In this document: piece by piece, positions 1 through 6,930 of the stretch
Layout of the letters: every line of letters begins with the position of its first letter
Numbering within the stretch: position 1 is the first letter of the stretch
Assembly (NCBI GenBank): GCA_902793875.1
Contig: CADBFL010000137.1
Location: forward strand, 1-7,775
Source: an uncultured Eubacteriales bacterium
GTDB lineage: Bacteria; Bacillota; Clostridia; Peptostreptococcales; Anaerovoracaceae
Direction of reading: 5' to 3'
Length of the DNA stretch: 7,775 nucleotides
Notes under the pieces: generated by a model
The model's database searches: none
Seen by the model: the letters and a program-made list of their open reading frames with translations, nothing else
Told to the model about the DNA's origin: nothing
Translations under genes and position numbers: made by a program

Positions 1-761
1 ACCATCATCACAAGCGACAGCCCCGATCCGAGGTACCAGTTCGAGTTGACGGTGAACTCCTGCTCGATGATGTTTCCGATCAGGTTGATCTTGCCTCCGC
101 CGAGCATGTTCGAGATAACGAATGTCGTAAGAGCCGGTATGAAGACCATCGTGACGCCGCTCACGATGCCGGGCACCGAGAGAGGAAGTATGACCTTCGA
201 ATAGACCATGCTCTTCTTTGCTCCGAGGTCGTACGCCGCCTCGATGAGGTGGCTGTCGATCCTGGAGACCGTGTTGTATATCGGGAGTATCATGAACGGC
301 AGAAAGTCGTAGACCATGCCGAGCACTATCGCCCCCGGAGTGTTCATGAGCTCCTGCCTCGGCAGGCCGAAGGCTGCGATGACGGCGTTGATGACGCCCT
401 GTCTTTCGAGAAGCACCTGCCACGCCATCGTTCTGAGCAGGAAGTTCATCCACATCGGAAGTATGATCACGAAGATGAGAAATCCCTGCTTCCCGTATTT
501 GCTCTCCCTTAAGATCATCGCCATCGGAAAAGCGATGATCAGGCATATGGCAGTGCTTATAAGGGCAAGCAGAAGAGACAGCAGAAGGGCCTGCATGTGA
601 TCGTGCCGGAATATCGCAAGCACGTTGTCGAAGGTGAAGCCTCCCTCTCTGCTCGTAAAGCCGTAATACGCGATCGAAGCGAGCGGGATGACCGTGCCCG
701 CTATGATCCATATGATGAACGGTATGCTGTATTCTTTTTTCGCTATGAGACTGCTTCTCAT
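1..761 (-). CDS. potB: Spermidine/putrescine ABC transporter permease PotB (3' end outside the window)
   Basis: This is the first of the two inner-membrane permease subunits of a polyamine importer; it would pair with a PotC permease, the PotA ATPase and a PotD binding protein. 253 codons are visible and the frame runs off the left edge still open. The product begins MRSSLIAKKEYSIPF, followed by a hydrophobic segment at about residues 12-32, and further hydrophobic segments near 60-83, 93-110 and 140-160. The diagnostic ABC-permease EAA loop is seen as EAAYDLGAKKSMVYSKVILP at about residues 193-212, which contacts the ATPase. The ATG follows the TAG stop of potA with no bases between, and I see no good Shine-Dalgarno sequence before it, so translation is probably coupled to potA. 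Family assignment is firm; the polyamine substrate is inferred from the potA-potB order and similarity. potC and potD would be expected just beyond position 1. Confidence 0.9.
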   Translation of the reverse strand, partial: MRSSLIAKKEYSIPFIIWIIAGTVIPLASIAYYGFTSREGGFTFDNVLAIFRHDHMQALLLSLLLALISTAICLIIAFPMAMILRESKYGKQGFLIFVIILPMWMNFLLRTMAWQVLLERQGVINAVIAAFGLPRQELMNTPGAIVLGMVYDFLPFMILPIYNTVSRIDSHLIEAAYDLGAKKSMVYSKVILPLSVPGIVSGVTMVFIPALTTFVISNMLGGGKINLIGNIIEQEFTVNSNWYLGSGLSLVMM

Positions 762-1847
762 CTATATGTCGAGTTCTATCGATTTCTCAGCTTCGCTCTT
801 AGGTTTGTGCATTATCTGTATGTTTTCGGGATCGACCTTCATGCCGATCTTTTCGCCGACATCGTGCTGGTCGTAGTTCTGGAGCAGCCATTCGACCTTT
901 CCGTGCTCGCTCTGCACCAGCATCTCGTAGTGCACGCCGATGAAGAGCTTGGATGTGATGGTGCCGTTCCACTGGCCTTTGCCGTACGGCACGATATCTA
1001 TGTCTTCAGGCCTTATGACCACGTCTACCCTGCGGCGCGGCGGGAAGCCCTCTTCGCTGCCGTCTATGCACGGGAAGTCGGTCCCGTCTATCCTTACGAC
1101 CTTCTCTTCGACCATCTGGCCGGAGACTATGTTGCTGTCTCCGATGAAGTCCGCTACAAAGGCGTTGACAGGCTCGTCATATATCTCCTGCGGAGTGCCC
1201 TCCTGCTGGATGTAGCCCTCGTTCATGACGACGACCTTGTCCGACATCGTCAGGGCCTCCTCCTGATCGTGGGTGATGTATATGAATGTGATGCCGAGCT
1301 CTTTTTTGAGCCTGACGAGCTCGTACTCCATCTCCTGTCTGAGCTTGAGATCAAGCGCGCCGAGCGGCTCGTCGAGGAGCAGCACTCTCGGCTCGTTGAC
1401 TATGGCCCTTGCCATCGCTATCCTCTGCTGCTGCCCGCCGGACAGCTGGTCGATCCGCCTGTTCTCGAAGCCCTTCAGGTTCACCAGTTTCAGAGCCTGC
1501 GCGACTTTTTTGCTTATCTCCTTCTCGCTTTTGTTCTTCACCCTCAGGCTGAAGGCGATGTTCTCGCCTACGCTCATGTGAGGGAAGAGGGCGTAGTTCT
1601 GGAACACGGTGTTCACCGGGCGCTGATTCGCCGGCATCTCCGTGATGTCCTTTCCTTCAAAGATCACTCTGCCCTCGTCTGGCTTTTCGAAGCCCGCGAT
1701 TATGCGCAGAGTCGTCGTTTTGCCGCAGCCCGAAGGACCCAGCAGCGTGACGAATTCGTTCTCGTCCACGCTGAGGTCTATGCCGTTCAGAACGACGTTA
1801 TCGCCAAAGCTCTTGACTATTCCCTCAAGTCTTATAAGTTCGCTCAA
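762..1847 (-). CDS. potA: Spermidine/putrescine ABC transporter ATP-binding protein PotA
   Basis: This cytoplasmic ATPase powers polyamine uptake through the PotBC channel. The 361-residue product is the usual length for PotA. Visible motifs are Walker A GPSGCGKT (37-44), Q-loop Q83, signature LSGGQQQR (135-142), Walker B VLLLDEP (155-161) and the switch histidine in THDQEEA (H193). The C-terminal part from about 235 onward fits a TOBE-type regulatory domain, containing VDVVIRPEDIDIV. The start codon is TTG at 1847-1845, preceded by AGGAAAGGGA at a suitable distance; no ATG fits the conserved N-terminus MSELIRLEGIVKSFGDNVVL better. It lies 18 bases after the mrp stop and abuts potB, so it is probably in the same transcript. 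A related substrate (other polyamines, or even iron or thiamine in the wider CUT1-like ATPase group) cannot be wholly excluded, but the residues and the potB neighbour make PotA the best call. Confidence 0.95.
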   Translation of the reverse strand: MSELIRLEGIVKSFGDNVVLNGIDLSVDENEFVTLLGPSGCGKTTTLRIIAGFEKPDEGRVIFEGKDITEMPANQRPVNTVFQNYALFPHMSVGENIAFSLRVKNKSEKEISKKVAQALKLVNLKGFENRRIDQLSGGQQQRIAMARAIVNEPRVLLLDEPLGALDLKLRQEMEYELVRLKKELGITFIYITHDQEEALTMSDKVVVMNEGYIQQEGTPQEIYDEPVNAFVADFIGDSNIVSGQMVEEKVVRIDGTDFPCIDGSEEGFPPRRRVDVVIRPEDIDIVPYGKGQWNGTITSKLFIGVHYEMLVQSEHGKVEWLLQNYDQHDVGEKIGMKVDPENIQIMHKPKSEAEKSIELDI

Positions 1848-1865
1848 CAGAGTATCCCTTTCCTG

Positions 1866-2759
1866 CTATTTCTTCAGTCCCAGATCATCGAGCACTCCGA
1901 GTATCGATTCCATCTGGGTCCCCTCGTTGAATTCTATCTTTCCGGCGTCCGCCTCCTGCGAAAGCACAGGGTCTATCGGAAGCTGCTCGAGAAGCTTTAT
2001 GCCGTATGCCGCCGCCACAGCCTCAGCCGAGCTCTCGCCGAACATGTGTATCTTCTCTCCGCAATGCGGGCATGTCATGTAGCTCATGTTCTCTACGAGG
2101 CCGAGCACAGGGATGTTCAGAAGCTCCGCCATCTTCACCGCCTTCGCCACTATCATCGACACGAGGTCCTGAGGCGAGGTGACGACGATTATGCCGTCGA
2201 CAGGAAGCGACTGGAATACGGTCAGAGGCACATCTCCCGTCCCCGGAGGCATGTCGATGAAGAGGACATCGAGGTCTCCCCAGCACACATCCGTCCAGAA
2301 CTGCTCCACGACGCCGCCGATGACCGGGCCTCTCCATACGACAGGGTCGGTCTCGTTCTCGACGAGAAGGTTGATGGACATCAGCTTTATCTCGGTAGGA
2401 GTCACTTCAGGCATGATGCCGAACTCGCTCCCGTAGGCCTTTGAGTGCACGCCGAACATCTTCGGGATCGAAGGGCCGGTGATGTCCGCATCCATGATCC
2501 CCGTCTTATATCCGTTCCTCGTGGCTGCAAGAGCGGAAAGCGCCGTTACCATCGACTTTCCCACTCCTCCCTTGCCGGACACTATGCCGATGACTTTCTT
2601 TATCGAGCTGTTCTCGTTGAGAACGGCCTTAGGGATGCCGCCTTCTCTCGACGGGCAGTCGCTGCCGCATGTGCTGCAGTCATGAGTGCAGTCCTCAGGA
2701 GCCGCGCCGCCTTCGTGGCCGCCCTGATGCATCATTACGTGCTTAAGGTTGTAGATCAT
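1866..2759 (-). CDS. mrp: Mrp/NBP35-family iron-sulfur cluster carrier ATPase
   Basis: This is a P-loop ATPase of the Mrp/ApbC/NBP35 group, cytoplasmic proteins that bind a labile 4Fe-4S cluster and pass it to apo-enzymes. The 297-residue product has a deviant Walker A GKGGVGKS (62-69), a DADITGPSIP segment (90-99), and FIDMPPGTGD (168-177), the family hallmark. A CPHC pair (230-233) matches the CxxC that bridges a cluster between two subunits. The N-terminus adds four cysteines at 24, 28, 31 and 35 (CX3CX2CX3C), an arrangement I associate with clostridial Mrp proteins and different from the spacing in eukaryotic NBP35. A His/Gly-rich stretch (11-18) precedes it. The ATG at 2759 has GGAGG seven bases upstream; starts at M9 or M10 are possible but lack a comparable site. 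It sits 40 bases after the lipoprotein stop. The client enzymes are not indicated by the context. Confidence 0.93.
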   Translation of the reverse strand: MIYNLKHVMMHQGGHEGGAAPEDCTHDCSTCGSDCPSREGGIPKAVLNENSSIKKVIGIVSGKGGVGKSMVTALSALAATRNGYKTGIMDADITGPSIPKMFGVHSKAYGSEFGIMPEVTPTEIKLMSINLLVENETDPVVWRGPVIGGVVEQFWTDVCWGDLDVLFIDMPPGTGDVPLTVFQSLPVDGIIVVTSPQDLVSMIVAKAVKMAELLNIPVLGLVENMSYMTCPHCGEKIHMFGESSAEAVAAAYGIKLLEQLPIDPVLSQEADAGKIEFNEGTQMESILGVLDDLGLKK

Positions 2760-2799
2760 TTCATTTCCTCCGTGTATCTGTATTTACTGTTTTATTGTC

Positions 2800-3372
2800 C
2801 TATTCAGCCGCAAGATTCTTCATCTCGCTTATCATGCCTCCGAAGAGAGCGTCCTGCAGCTCTTCGTTGGTCTGGATATCCGTGGTCAGGCTCCCGTCCT
2901 CAGACTCGGTCACCTTCACATCCACGTAGCTGACGTGCTGCTTCCTTTTGAGTCCTGCGAGCCTCGAGAACAGCTCCTCATAGAATTCGGCGCCCTCAGC
3001 ATCCTCTGCCGACGCGTTTTTATGCGTCTTCATATAATCCTTCCAGGTAGCGAGGTACTCTCTGCCGAAATCGCAGCTTCTTATCTTGACAGTCACGAGA
3101 GTATACTCCCCGTCTCCGTCGTTCCTGACCTCGTTCCCGAGTATCTTGTAATCGAAATCCCTTACATTCGCAAGGAAGCTGTCAAAGTCGTCTCCGGCGC
3201 TCTCAGGCAGTTTTTCCTTCACGGCCGCAAGGCTCGCCGCCGCGGTCTCAGACGTCTTCAGCCTCTCGAGCTCAGTCTCCACCTCGCCCTTGGCTCCGCC
3301 TGTCGAGCAGGCCGCGAGCAGCAGCGCGAGCAGCGCGGCGCATATCGTTATCAGTATGTTTTTCTTTGTCAC
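2800..3372 (-). CDS. Small putative lipoprotein, translationally coupled to selB
   Basis: I do not recognise a characterised family. The 190-residue product has a typical lipoprotein signal peptide: basic MTKKN, a hydrophobic run (6-21), and lipobox LLAAC with the acceptor cysteine at 22, followed by a small polar linker (STGGAKGE). It should therefore be anchored on the outer face of the cytoplasmic membrane. The mature part is acidic and has an N-terminal helical-looking region, strand-like stretches (FDYKILGNEV, EYTLVTVKI, VSYVDVKV) and a helical end. That layout is reminiscent of NTF2-like lipoproteins of the DUF4878/DUF5105 kind; this is a weak inference. The start is GTG at 3372-3370, overlapping the selB TGA in a GTGA tetranucleotide, with GAAAGG seven bases upstream. 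No alternative in-frame start fits before the signal peptide. A role in selenium metabolism is suggested only by position. Confidence 0.85.
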   Translation of the reverse strand: MTKKNILITICAALLALLLAACSTGGAKGEVETELERLKTSETAAASLAAVKEKLPESAGDDFDSFLANVRDFDYKILGNEVRNDGDGEYTLVTVKIRSCDFGREYLATWKDYMKTHKNASAEDAEGAEFYEELFSRLAGLKRKQHVSYVDVKVTESEDGSLTTDIQTNEELQDALFGGMISEMKNLAAE

Positions 3373-5225
3373 TTGATGACCTTTCTCGATTCTCCGTCGA
3401 ACAGTGTTATGCCCGCCTTATCCATTGCAGGGAGGAGTTCCGAAGCGTATTTTCTCGAAGTTCCGAGCCTGTCTCTGTATTCAGCGAGCGTGAAGCTGCA
3501 GCCGAAAGCCCTCGCCGTATCGACCGCCGCATCCCATGCGTCCGCCGCTATGTAGTAGGACGGGCTGACCTTCACGATTTTCCCTTCATCCTCAAGATCG
3601 TCCAGTATCGCTCTTACTATCCTGACATCTTTTGAAAGCGCGAATATCTCGTCGTTTTTTACCATCTCGATGCCGGCGGCCTCATAGCGCGAGGCTATGT
3701 CGTCCTTCAGCGCCAGCTGTTCATCTGTATATTCGATGGCAAAGCCTGCTGCGGCGATCGACTTTCCTCTGTCTTCGACCTCCCCCGCGTCGAGCATGTA
3801 TTTCACGACAGCCTGGACCAGTCTGTCGTCTTCGGTGAACCATCTTTTTCTGAGTCTTGAGAGAAGCTCCTGCCGAGGCATGCCGTCCGCAAGAGGGTTT
3901 TCATGATGATAGGCTTCTATCATCGTTTTCACATCGTCTGATAGCCTCGCAAACTTATCGCCGCTTACGACGGTCCCGTCTGAAAGCCTCACGATGCTGC
4001 CGGCGGCCGAAGCCTTGGCGATCAGCTCCTCCATCTCGGGCCTGAGGAGCCCGAGCTCGACGGCAAGTTCATCCTGCCTGACGAAGCGCCGTTCTCCCGC
4101 CTTCGCGCGGACTATCTCTTCGATGCTTCCGTTTTCGAGTATCTCCATCCCGGCGAGGACTTCCTCCCGGTTTCTCTTGTGCTTGACCGGAAGAGCATCG
4201 ATTATGCGCCCTCCGCCTATCGTTATGATCGGTGAGTAAAATCTTATGATGAATCTGTCGCCTCTCCTGACGGCCATTGGCTCCTCGAGCCTGAGCTGCG
4301 CATAGCATTCCTCTCCCGCCGCGAGCTGATCCCTGTCGAGGAGTATGACCTTGCACAGGACCTCGTCCGAGCCGCAGTACAGGTGCACCCTGCTGTTGTT
4401 CAGAACGACGCGGTCCGCCGAGCTGAATATCCTGAGCTTCACATCGAGCATGCCCGTGACCGTGACGGCTCCCTGCCGGCAGATCACATCGCCCCTGTCG
4501 ATATCCTCCTTCGAGACTCCGGACAGATTGATCGCGGTCCTCTGGCCCGCAGCAGCTGTATCCGTCTCCTTGCCGTATGTCTGTATGCCCCTGACCTTGG
4601 CGCGCGCGCCTTCAGGCTCGATCAGCACATCCTCGCCGGTCCTCACGCTTCCGTCCATGAGAGTTCCCGTGACTACCGTGCCGAATCCCTGCATCGAGAA
4701 CACCCTGTCGACCGGGAGCCTGAAGAGTTCGCTTTCTTCTCTTCTCTTGTTCTCCCTGTCGCACTTTTCGATTATTGCAGCCCTGAGCTCATCGATGTTT
4801 TCACCCGAAGCAGCGCTCACGGGTATGACCACATCCTCGAGCAGCATCTCGAGCCAGTCGTCTTCTACCATGTCTGTCTTTGTTACTGCAATGATGCCGT
4901 CGTCTATGCCGAGCGCCTGCAGTATCTCGAAATGCTCTTTCGTCTGCGGCATTATGCCCTCATCGGCTGCAACGACAAACAGAACGAAGTCTATGCCTCC
5001 GATGCCCGCGAGCATGTGCTTTATGAATTTCTCATGCCCCGGCACATCGATGACTCCGATGTTGTATCCGGCATCGTTGGGGATATGAGCAAATCCGAGC
5101 TCTATCGTGATGCCGCGCTTTTTTTCTTCTTCGAGCCTGTCGGTATCGATGCCGGAAAGCGCCTTTATGAGGGTTGTCTTTCCGTGATCGACGTGGCCGG
5201 CCGTACCGATTATTATGTTCTTCAT
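3369..5225 (-). CDS. selB: Selenocysteine-specific translation elongation factor SelB
   Basis: SelB is the EF-Tu-like GTPase that delivers selenocysteyl-tRNA(Sec) to ribosomes paused at UGA next to a SECIS hairpin. From the ATG at 5225 the product is 618 residues, the usual length. GTPase motifs are G1 GHVDHGKT (10-17), G2 region RGITIELGF (37-45), G3 DVPGH (60-64), G4 TKTD (115-118; T for N is normal in SelB) and G5 SAASG (137-141). Beta-barrel domains follow to about residue 340, then a C-terminal winged-helix array; the last one, around FTLAEYRDRLGTSRKYASELL, is the family's SECIS-binding end. An upstream in-frame GTG at 5237 exists, but AGGTGA lies eight bases before the ATG and the ATG gives the canonical MKNIIIGTAGHVDHGK start. 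The stretch between G4 and G5 is only 18 residues, visibly shorter than in typical SelB or EF-Tu. Confidence 0.97.
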   Translation of the reverse strand: MKNIIIGTAGHVDHGKTTLIKALSGIDTDRLEEEKKRGITIELGFAHIPNDAGYNIGVIDVPGHEKFIKHMLAGIGGIDFVLFVVAADEGIMPQTKEHFEILQALGIDDGIIAVTKTDMVEDDWLEMLLEDVVIPVSAASGENIDELRAAIIEKCDRENKRREESELFRLPVDRVFSMQGFGTVVTGTLMDGSVRTGEDVLIEPEGARAKVRGIQTYGKETDTAAAGQRTAINLSGVSKEDIDRGDVICRQGAVTVTGMLDVKLRIFSSADRVVLNNSRVHLYCGSDEVLCKVILLDRDQLAAGEECYAQLRLEEPMAVRRGDRFIIRFYSPIITIGGGRIIDALPVKHKRNREEVLAGMEILENGSIEEIVRAKAGERRFVRQDELAVELGLLRPEMEELIAKASAAGSIVRLSDGTVVSGDKFARLSDDVKTMIEAYHHENPLADGMPRQELLSRLRKRWFTEDDRLVQAVVKYMLDAGEVEDRGKSIAAAGFAIEYTDEQLALKDDIASRYEAAGIEMVKNDEIFALSKDVRIVRAILDDLEDEGKIVKVSPSYYIAADAWDAAVDTARAFGCSFTLAEYRDRLGTSRKYASELLPAMDKAGITLFDGESRKVIK

Positions 5226-5233
5226 GCCTGTTA

Positions 5234-5239
5234 TCACCT
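5234..5239 (-). promoter_or_regulatory. Ribosome binding site of selB, overlapping the selA stop
   Basis: AGGTGA lies eight bases upstream of the selB ATG (5225-5223). Its last three bases are the selA TGA stop codon, so ribosomes ending selA sit on the selB initiation site; this supports coupled synthesis and decides the ATG over the in-frame GTG at 5237. Confidence 0.75.
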
Positions 5240-6691
5240 GAATGCAGCTGCGACAGTCTCCAGTTCGCTGTCGGCTATAGTGCGTACGCAGAGCAGCAGC
5301 CTGTCATCGTTTATGCGCGCGATCACAGGAACGTCGGCTTTTCTGAGCCTCCTCTCGGTTCTGTCCGCCGACTTCATGCCGTCCTTTACGGATACTGCCC
5401 AGCCCGGAAGCCTGACCATCGGAGCCGAGCCCCCTCCTATCTGGTCTTCGACCCTGACGATGTCGAGCTTCATGTCCGGCGCGACCCTCGTGATGGCGTC
5501 AGCCAGTTTCTCCGCCCTGAGCCTGAGTTCGTCATCTGATGCCGAGATCATGCGAAGGACCGGTATATCTCTCAGAGCCACTTCAGGGTCTCTGTATTTC
5601 ATCAGAGTCGCCTCGAGCGCGGCGAATGTCATCTTGTCGACTCTCATCGCCCTCGCAAGAGGATGCTTCTTCATGGCTTTGATGTATTTCTTCTTTCCGA
5701 CGATGATGCCTGCCTGCGGTCCTCCCAGCAGCTTGTCGCCCGAAAAGAGCATTACGTCTATGCCCGTCGCGAGCGAGGCCGGTATGTTAGGCTCGGAAAG
5801 GCCGTACGCCGACATGTCGAGCATGAGGCCGTTTCCCATGTCGAATATGACCGGAAGACCGTGCTTTTTGCCGATCTCCACGAGTTCTTCGAGGGTGGCC
5901 TCTTCAGTGAAGCCGACTATGTCGTAATTCGACTTGTGTACCTTCATCAGGGCCCCGGTCTCGAACCTTTCGCCGTGGCGCGGGTCCTTTTCGTACCAGT
6001 CTCCGTCCTCGATGTCCTCTTCCGTCATTATGGCGTTCTCGTAGTCCGACGCCTTGGTCTTGTTGCTGGTGCCCACCTCCGTAAGGTAGGCTCCCGACTG
6101 CATCATGATGTCCGGTATGCGGAAAGCCCCTCCTATCTCCACGAGCTCTCCCCTCGAGACGATGATCTCCTTTCCGGCTCCGAGCGTCGCGAGGACTATC
6201 ATCGTGGCGGCCGCGTTGTTGTTCACCACCATCGCATCCTCGGCCCCGGTGAGCTCAGCTATGAGATCTCCGACGAGGTCGTGACGCGAACCCCTCTTAC
6301 CCTTCGGCACGTTGTATTCAAGGTCGGAATAGCCTGCGGACACCCTGCCCACGTTTATCACGGCATCCTCGCAGAGAGGCGCTCTTCCGAGATTTGTGTG
6401 CAGTATCGTTCCGGTCGCGTTGATCAGCGGGAAAAGGTTGAGTTCTTCCTCCTCGGCGAGCCTTGCCGCCGCGGCAGCGGCGACCGTCCCGATCTCAAGC
6501 AGCGAAACATCGAATCCGCCGGTTTCCCTGTCCTTGAGATCGAGTATCGACTGTCTGAGGTCCGATATGACAGAGCGCACCGCTTCCGTCACAAGCAGGT
6601 CCCCTTTCTCTTCCGACAAGACAATAAGAGACTCCTGTCTCATCACTTCATCGATCTTCGGGAGTCTTCTGAGCAATTCCTTCTTTTCCAT
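5234..6691 (-). CDS. selA: L-seryl-tRNA(Sec) selenium transferase SelA (selenocysteine synthase)
   Basis: SelA is the PLP enzyme that converts seryl-tRNA(Sec) to selenocysteyl-tRNA(Sec) using selenophosphate. The product from ATG 6691 is 485 residues, slightly longer than the E. coli protein. An N-terminal domain (LPKIDEVMRQESL onward) precedes the fold-type-I core. INATGTILHTNLGRAPL (about 91-107) and the PLP-lysine segment FSGDKLLGGPQAG (K320) are the key family motifs. RADKMT-like RVDKMTFAALEATL and VPVIARINDDRLLL complete the C-terminal part. A TTG at 6712 opens the frame earlier, but AGGAGGT sits seven bases before the ATG, so the ATG is chosen. The gene begins 23 bases after the 3' end of the selenocysteine tRNA and ends 8 bases before selB. 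A charged insertion of about 20 residues lies before LMKVHKSNY. The stop is TGA directly followed by an in-frame TAA. Confidence 0.97.
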   Translation of the reverse strand: MEKKELLRRLPKIDEVMRQESLIVLSEEKGDLLVTEAVRSVISDLRQSILDLKDRETGGFDVSLLEIGTVAAAAAARLAEEEELNLFPLINATGTILHTNLGRAPLCEDAVINVGRVSAGYSDLEYNVPKGKRGSRHDLVGDLIAELTGAEDAMVVNNNAAATMIVLATLGAGKEIIVSRGELVEIGGAFRIPDIMMQSGAYLTEVGTSNKTKASDYENAIMTEEDIEDGDWYEKDPRHGERFETGALMKVHKSNYDIVGFTEEATLEELVEIGKKHGLPVIFDMGNGLMLDMSAYGLSEPNIPASLATGIDVMLFSGDKLLGGPQAGIIVGKKKYIKAMKKHPLARAMRVDKMTFAALEATLMKYRDPEVALRDIPVLRMISASDDELRLRAEKLADAITRVAPDMKLDIVRVEDQIGGGSAPMVRLPGWAVSVKDGMKSADRTERRLRKADVPVIARINDDRLLLCVRTIADSELETVAAAFR

Positions 6692-6698
6692 GGCATCG

Positions 6699-6705
6699 AC
6701 CTCCT
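6699..6705 (-). promoter_or_regulatory. Ribosome binding site of selA
   Basis: A near-perfect AGGAGGT lies seven bases before the ATG at 6691-6689 and only nine bases after the CCA end of the selenocysteine tRNA. It decides the selA start against the in-frame TTG at 6712, which lies within three bases of the tRNA end and has no upstream site of its own. Confidence 0.85.
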
Positions 6706-6714
6706 GTTTCAAAG

Positions 6715-6811
6715 TGGCGGGAGTACGTGGGAATCGAACCCACCCGAGAGGCTCTTAACCCCTTACAACGGTTTTGAAGACCGCGAGGCACACCAGCACC
6801 TGTCTACTCCC
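6715..6811 (-). tRNA. selC: tRNA-Sec (anticodon UCA)
   Basis: This 97-base gene, with CCA encoded at 6717-6715, is the UGA-reading selenocysteine tRNA. The acceptor arm pairs GGGAGTA with TACTCCC, preceded by discriminator G before CCA. The D arm has a six-base stem AGGTGC/GTGCCT around the four-base loop TGGT, a hallmark of tRNA-Sec. The anticodon stem GCGGT/ACCGT encloses loop CTTCAAA, with anticodon TCA at 6777-6775. The long variable arm can form AGGGGTT/AGCCTCT, and the T arm is GTGGG-TTCGATT-CCCAC. The expected eighth acceptor pair would join G6804 and G6726, a G-G mismatch, so the acceptor appears to have seven regular pairs plus a mismatch. It lies at the head of the selAB cluster with its own promoter and no terminator before selA, so it is probably excised from a selC-selA-selB transcript. 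Confidence 0.96.
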
Positions 6812-6819
6812 AGGTCGCG

Positions 6820-6852
6820 GCGTCAAGGCACATGAAAAACCGCGCTTGACGC
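6820..6852 (-). other. Hairpin in the 5' leader of the selC transcript
   Basis: Perfect eight-base arms GCGTCAAG (6852-6845) and CTTGACGC (6827-6820) flank a 17-base loop. Inside, CGC and GTG can add three pairs if one C is bulged. The element begins about three bases after the predicted transcription start and ends eight bases before the tRNA 5' end. There is no T-run after either side, so it is not an intrinsic terminator. The loop CGCG could instead pair with the CGCG just after the second arm, which would give an alternative or pseudoknotted fold. A role in tRNA processing, RNA stability or regulator binding is possible but not shown. Confidence 0.6.
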
Positions 6853-6861
6853 ACTCAAAAG

Positions 6862-6890
6862 ATTGTACCAAAAACGCCCTGAAGTATCAA
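6862..6890 (-). promoter_or_regulatory. Predicted vegetative sigma-factor promoter for selC-selA-selB
   Basis: On the minus strand a -35 box TTGATA (6890-6885) and a -10 box TACAAT (6867-6862) are separated by exactly 17 bases, one mismatch or two from the TTGACA/TATAAT consensus in each. The likely start is A6855 or G6854, giving a leader of about 44 bases before the tRNA. It is the only strong promoter I can point to in the window and could drive everything down to potB. Confidence 0.8.
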
Positions 6891-6892
6891 GA

Positions 6893-6923
6893 GTGTGACA
6901 AGGGAGCGGTCCTGCTGTCACAC
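6893..6923 (-). repeat. Intergenic palindromic repeat, copy 3 (inverted relative to copies 1 and 2)
   Basis: Read on the minus strand this 31-base copy starts GTGTGACAGCAGGACCG and ends CCCTTGTCACAC, matching copies 1 and 2 read on the plus strand apart from a few substitutions and small indels. Its ends, GTGTGACA and TGTCACAC, are perfect inverted repeats of eight bases, so it forms the strongest hairpin of the three. It ends two bases upstream of the -35 box of the selC promoter. No T-run follows, so terminator function is doubtful. Confidence 0.75.
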
Positions 6924-6930
6924 ATCGCGT

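Noticed and set aside
597..2444. A 615-codon open frame on the plus strand opposite potA and mrp, with others opposite selB and selA
   Set aside because: It lies antisense to well-supported genes, encodes no recognisable motifs and is rich in His, Arg, Tyr and Leu as expected from reading the complement of biased codons.
2760..2799. A separate promoter for mrp in the 40-base AT-rich gap
   Set aside because: No pair of -35 and -10 boxes with suitable spacing could be found; only the ribosome site is clear.
3369..5236. Selenocysteine codons at the ends of selA and selB
   Set aside because: Both UGA codons end proteins at the expected family length, are followed by other stops within a few codons, and overlap or abut the next gene's start.
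6893..6923. An intrinsic terminator for the surface gene
   Set aside because: The palindrome is strong but is followed on the minus strand by CTCTTGATAC and not a T-run; the nearest T-run is in the promoter spacer.
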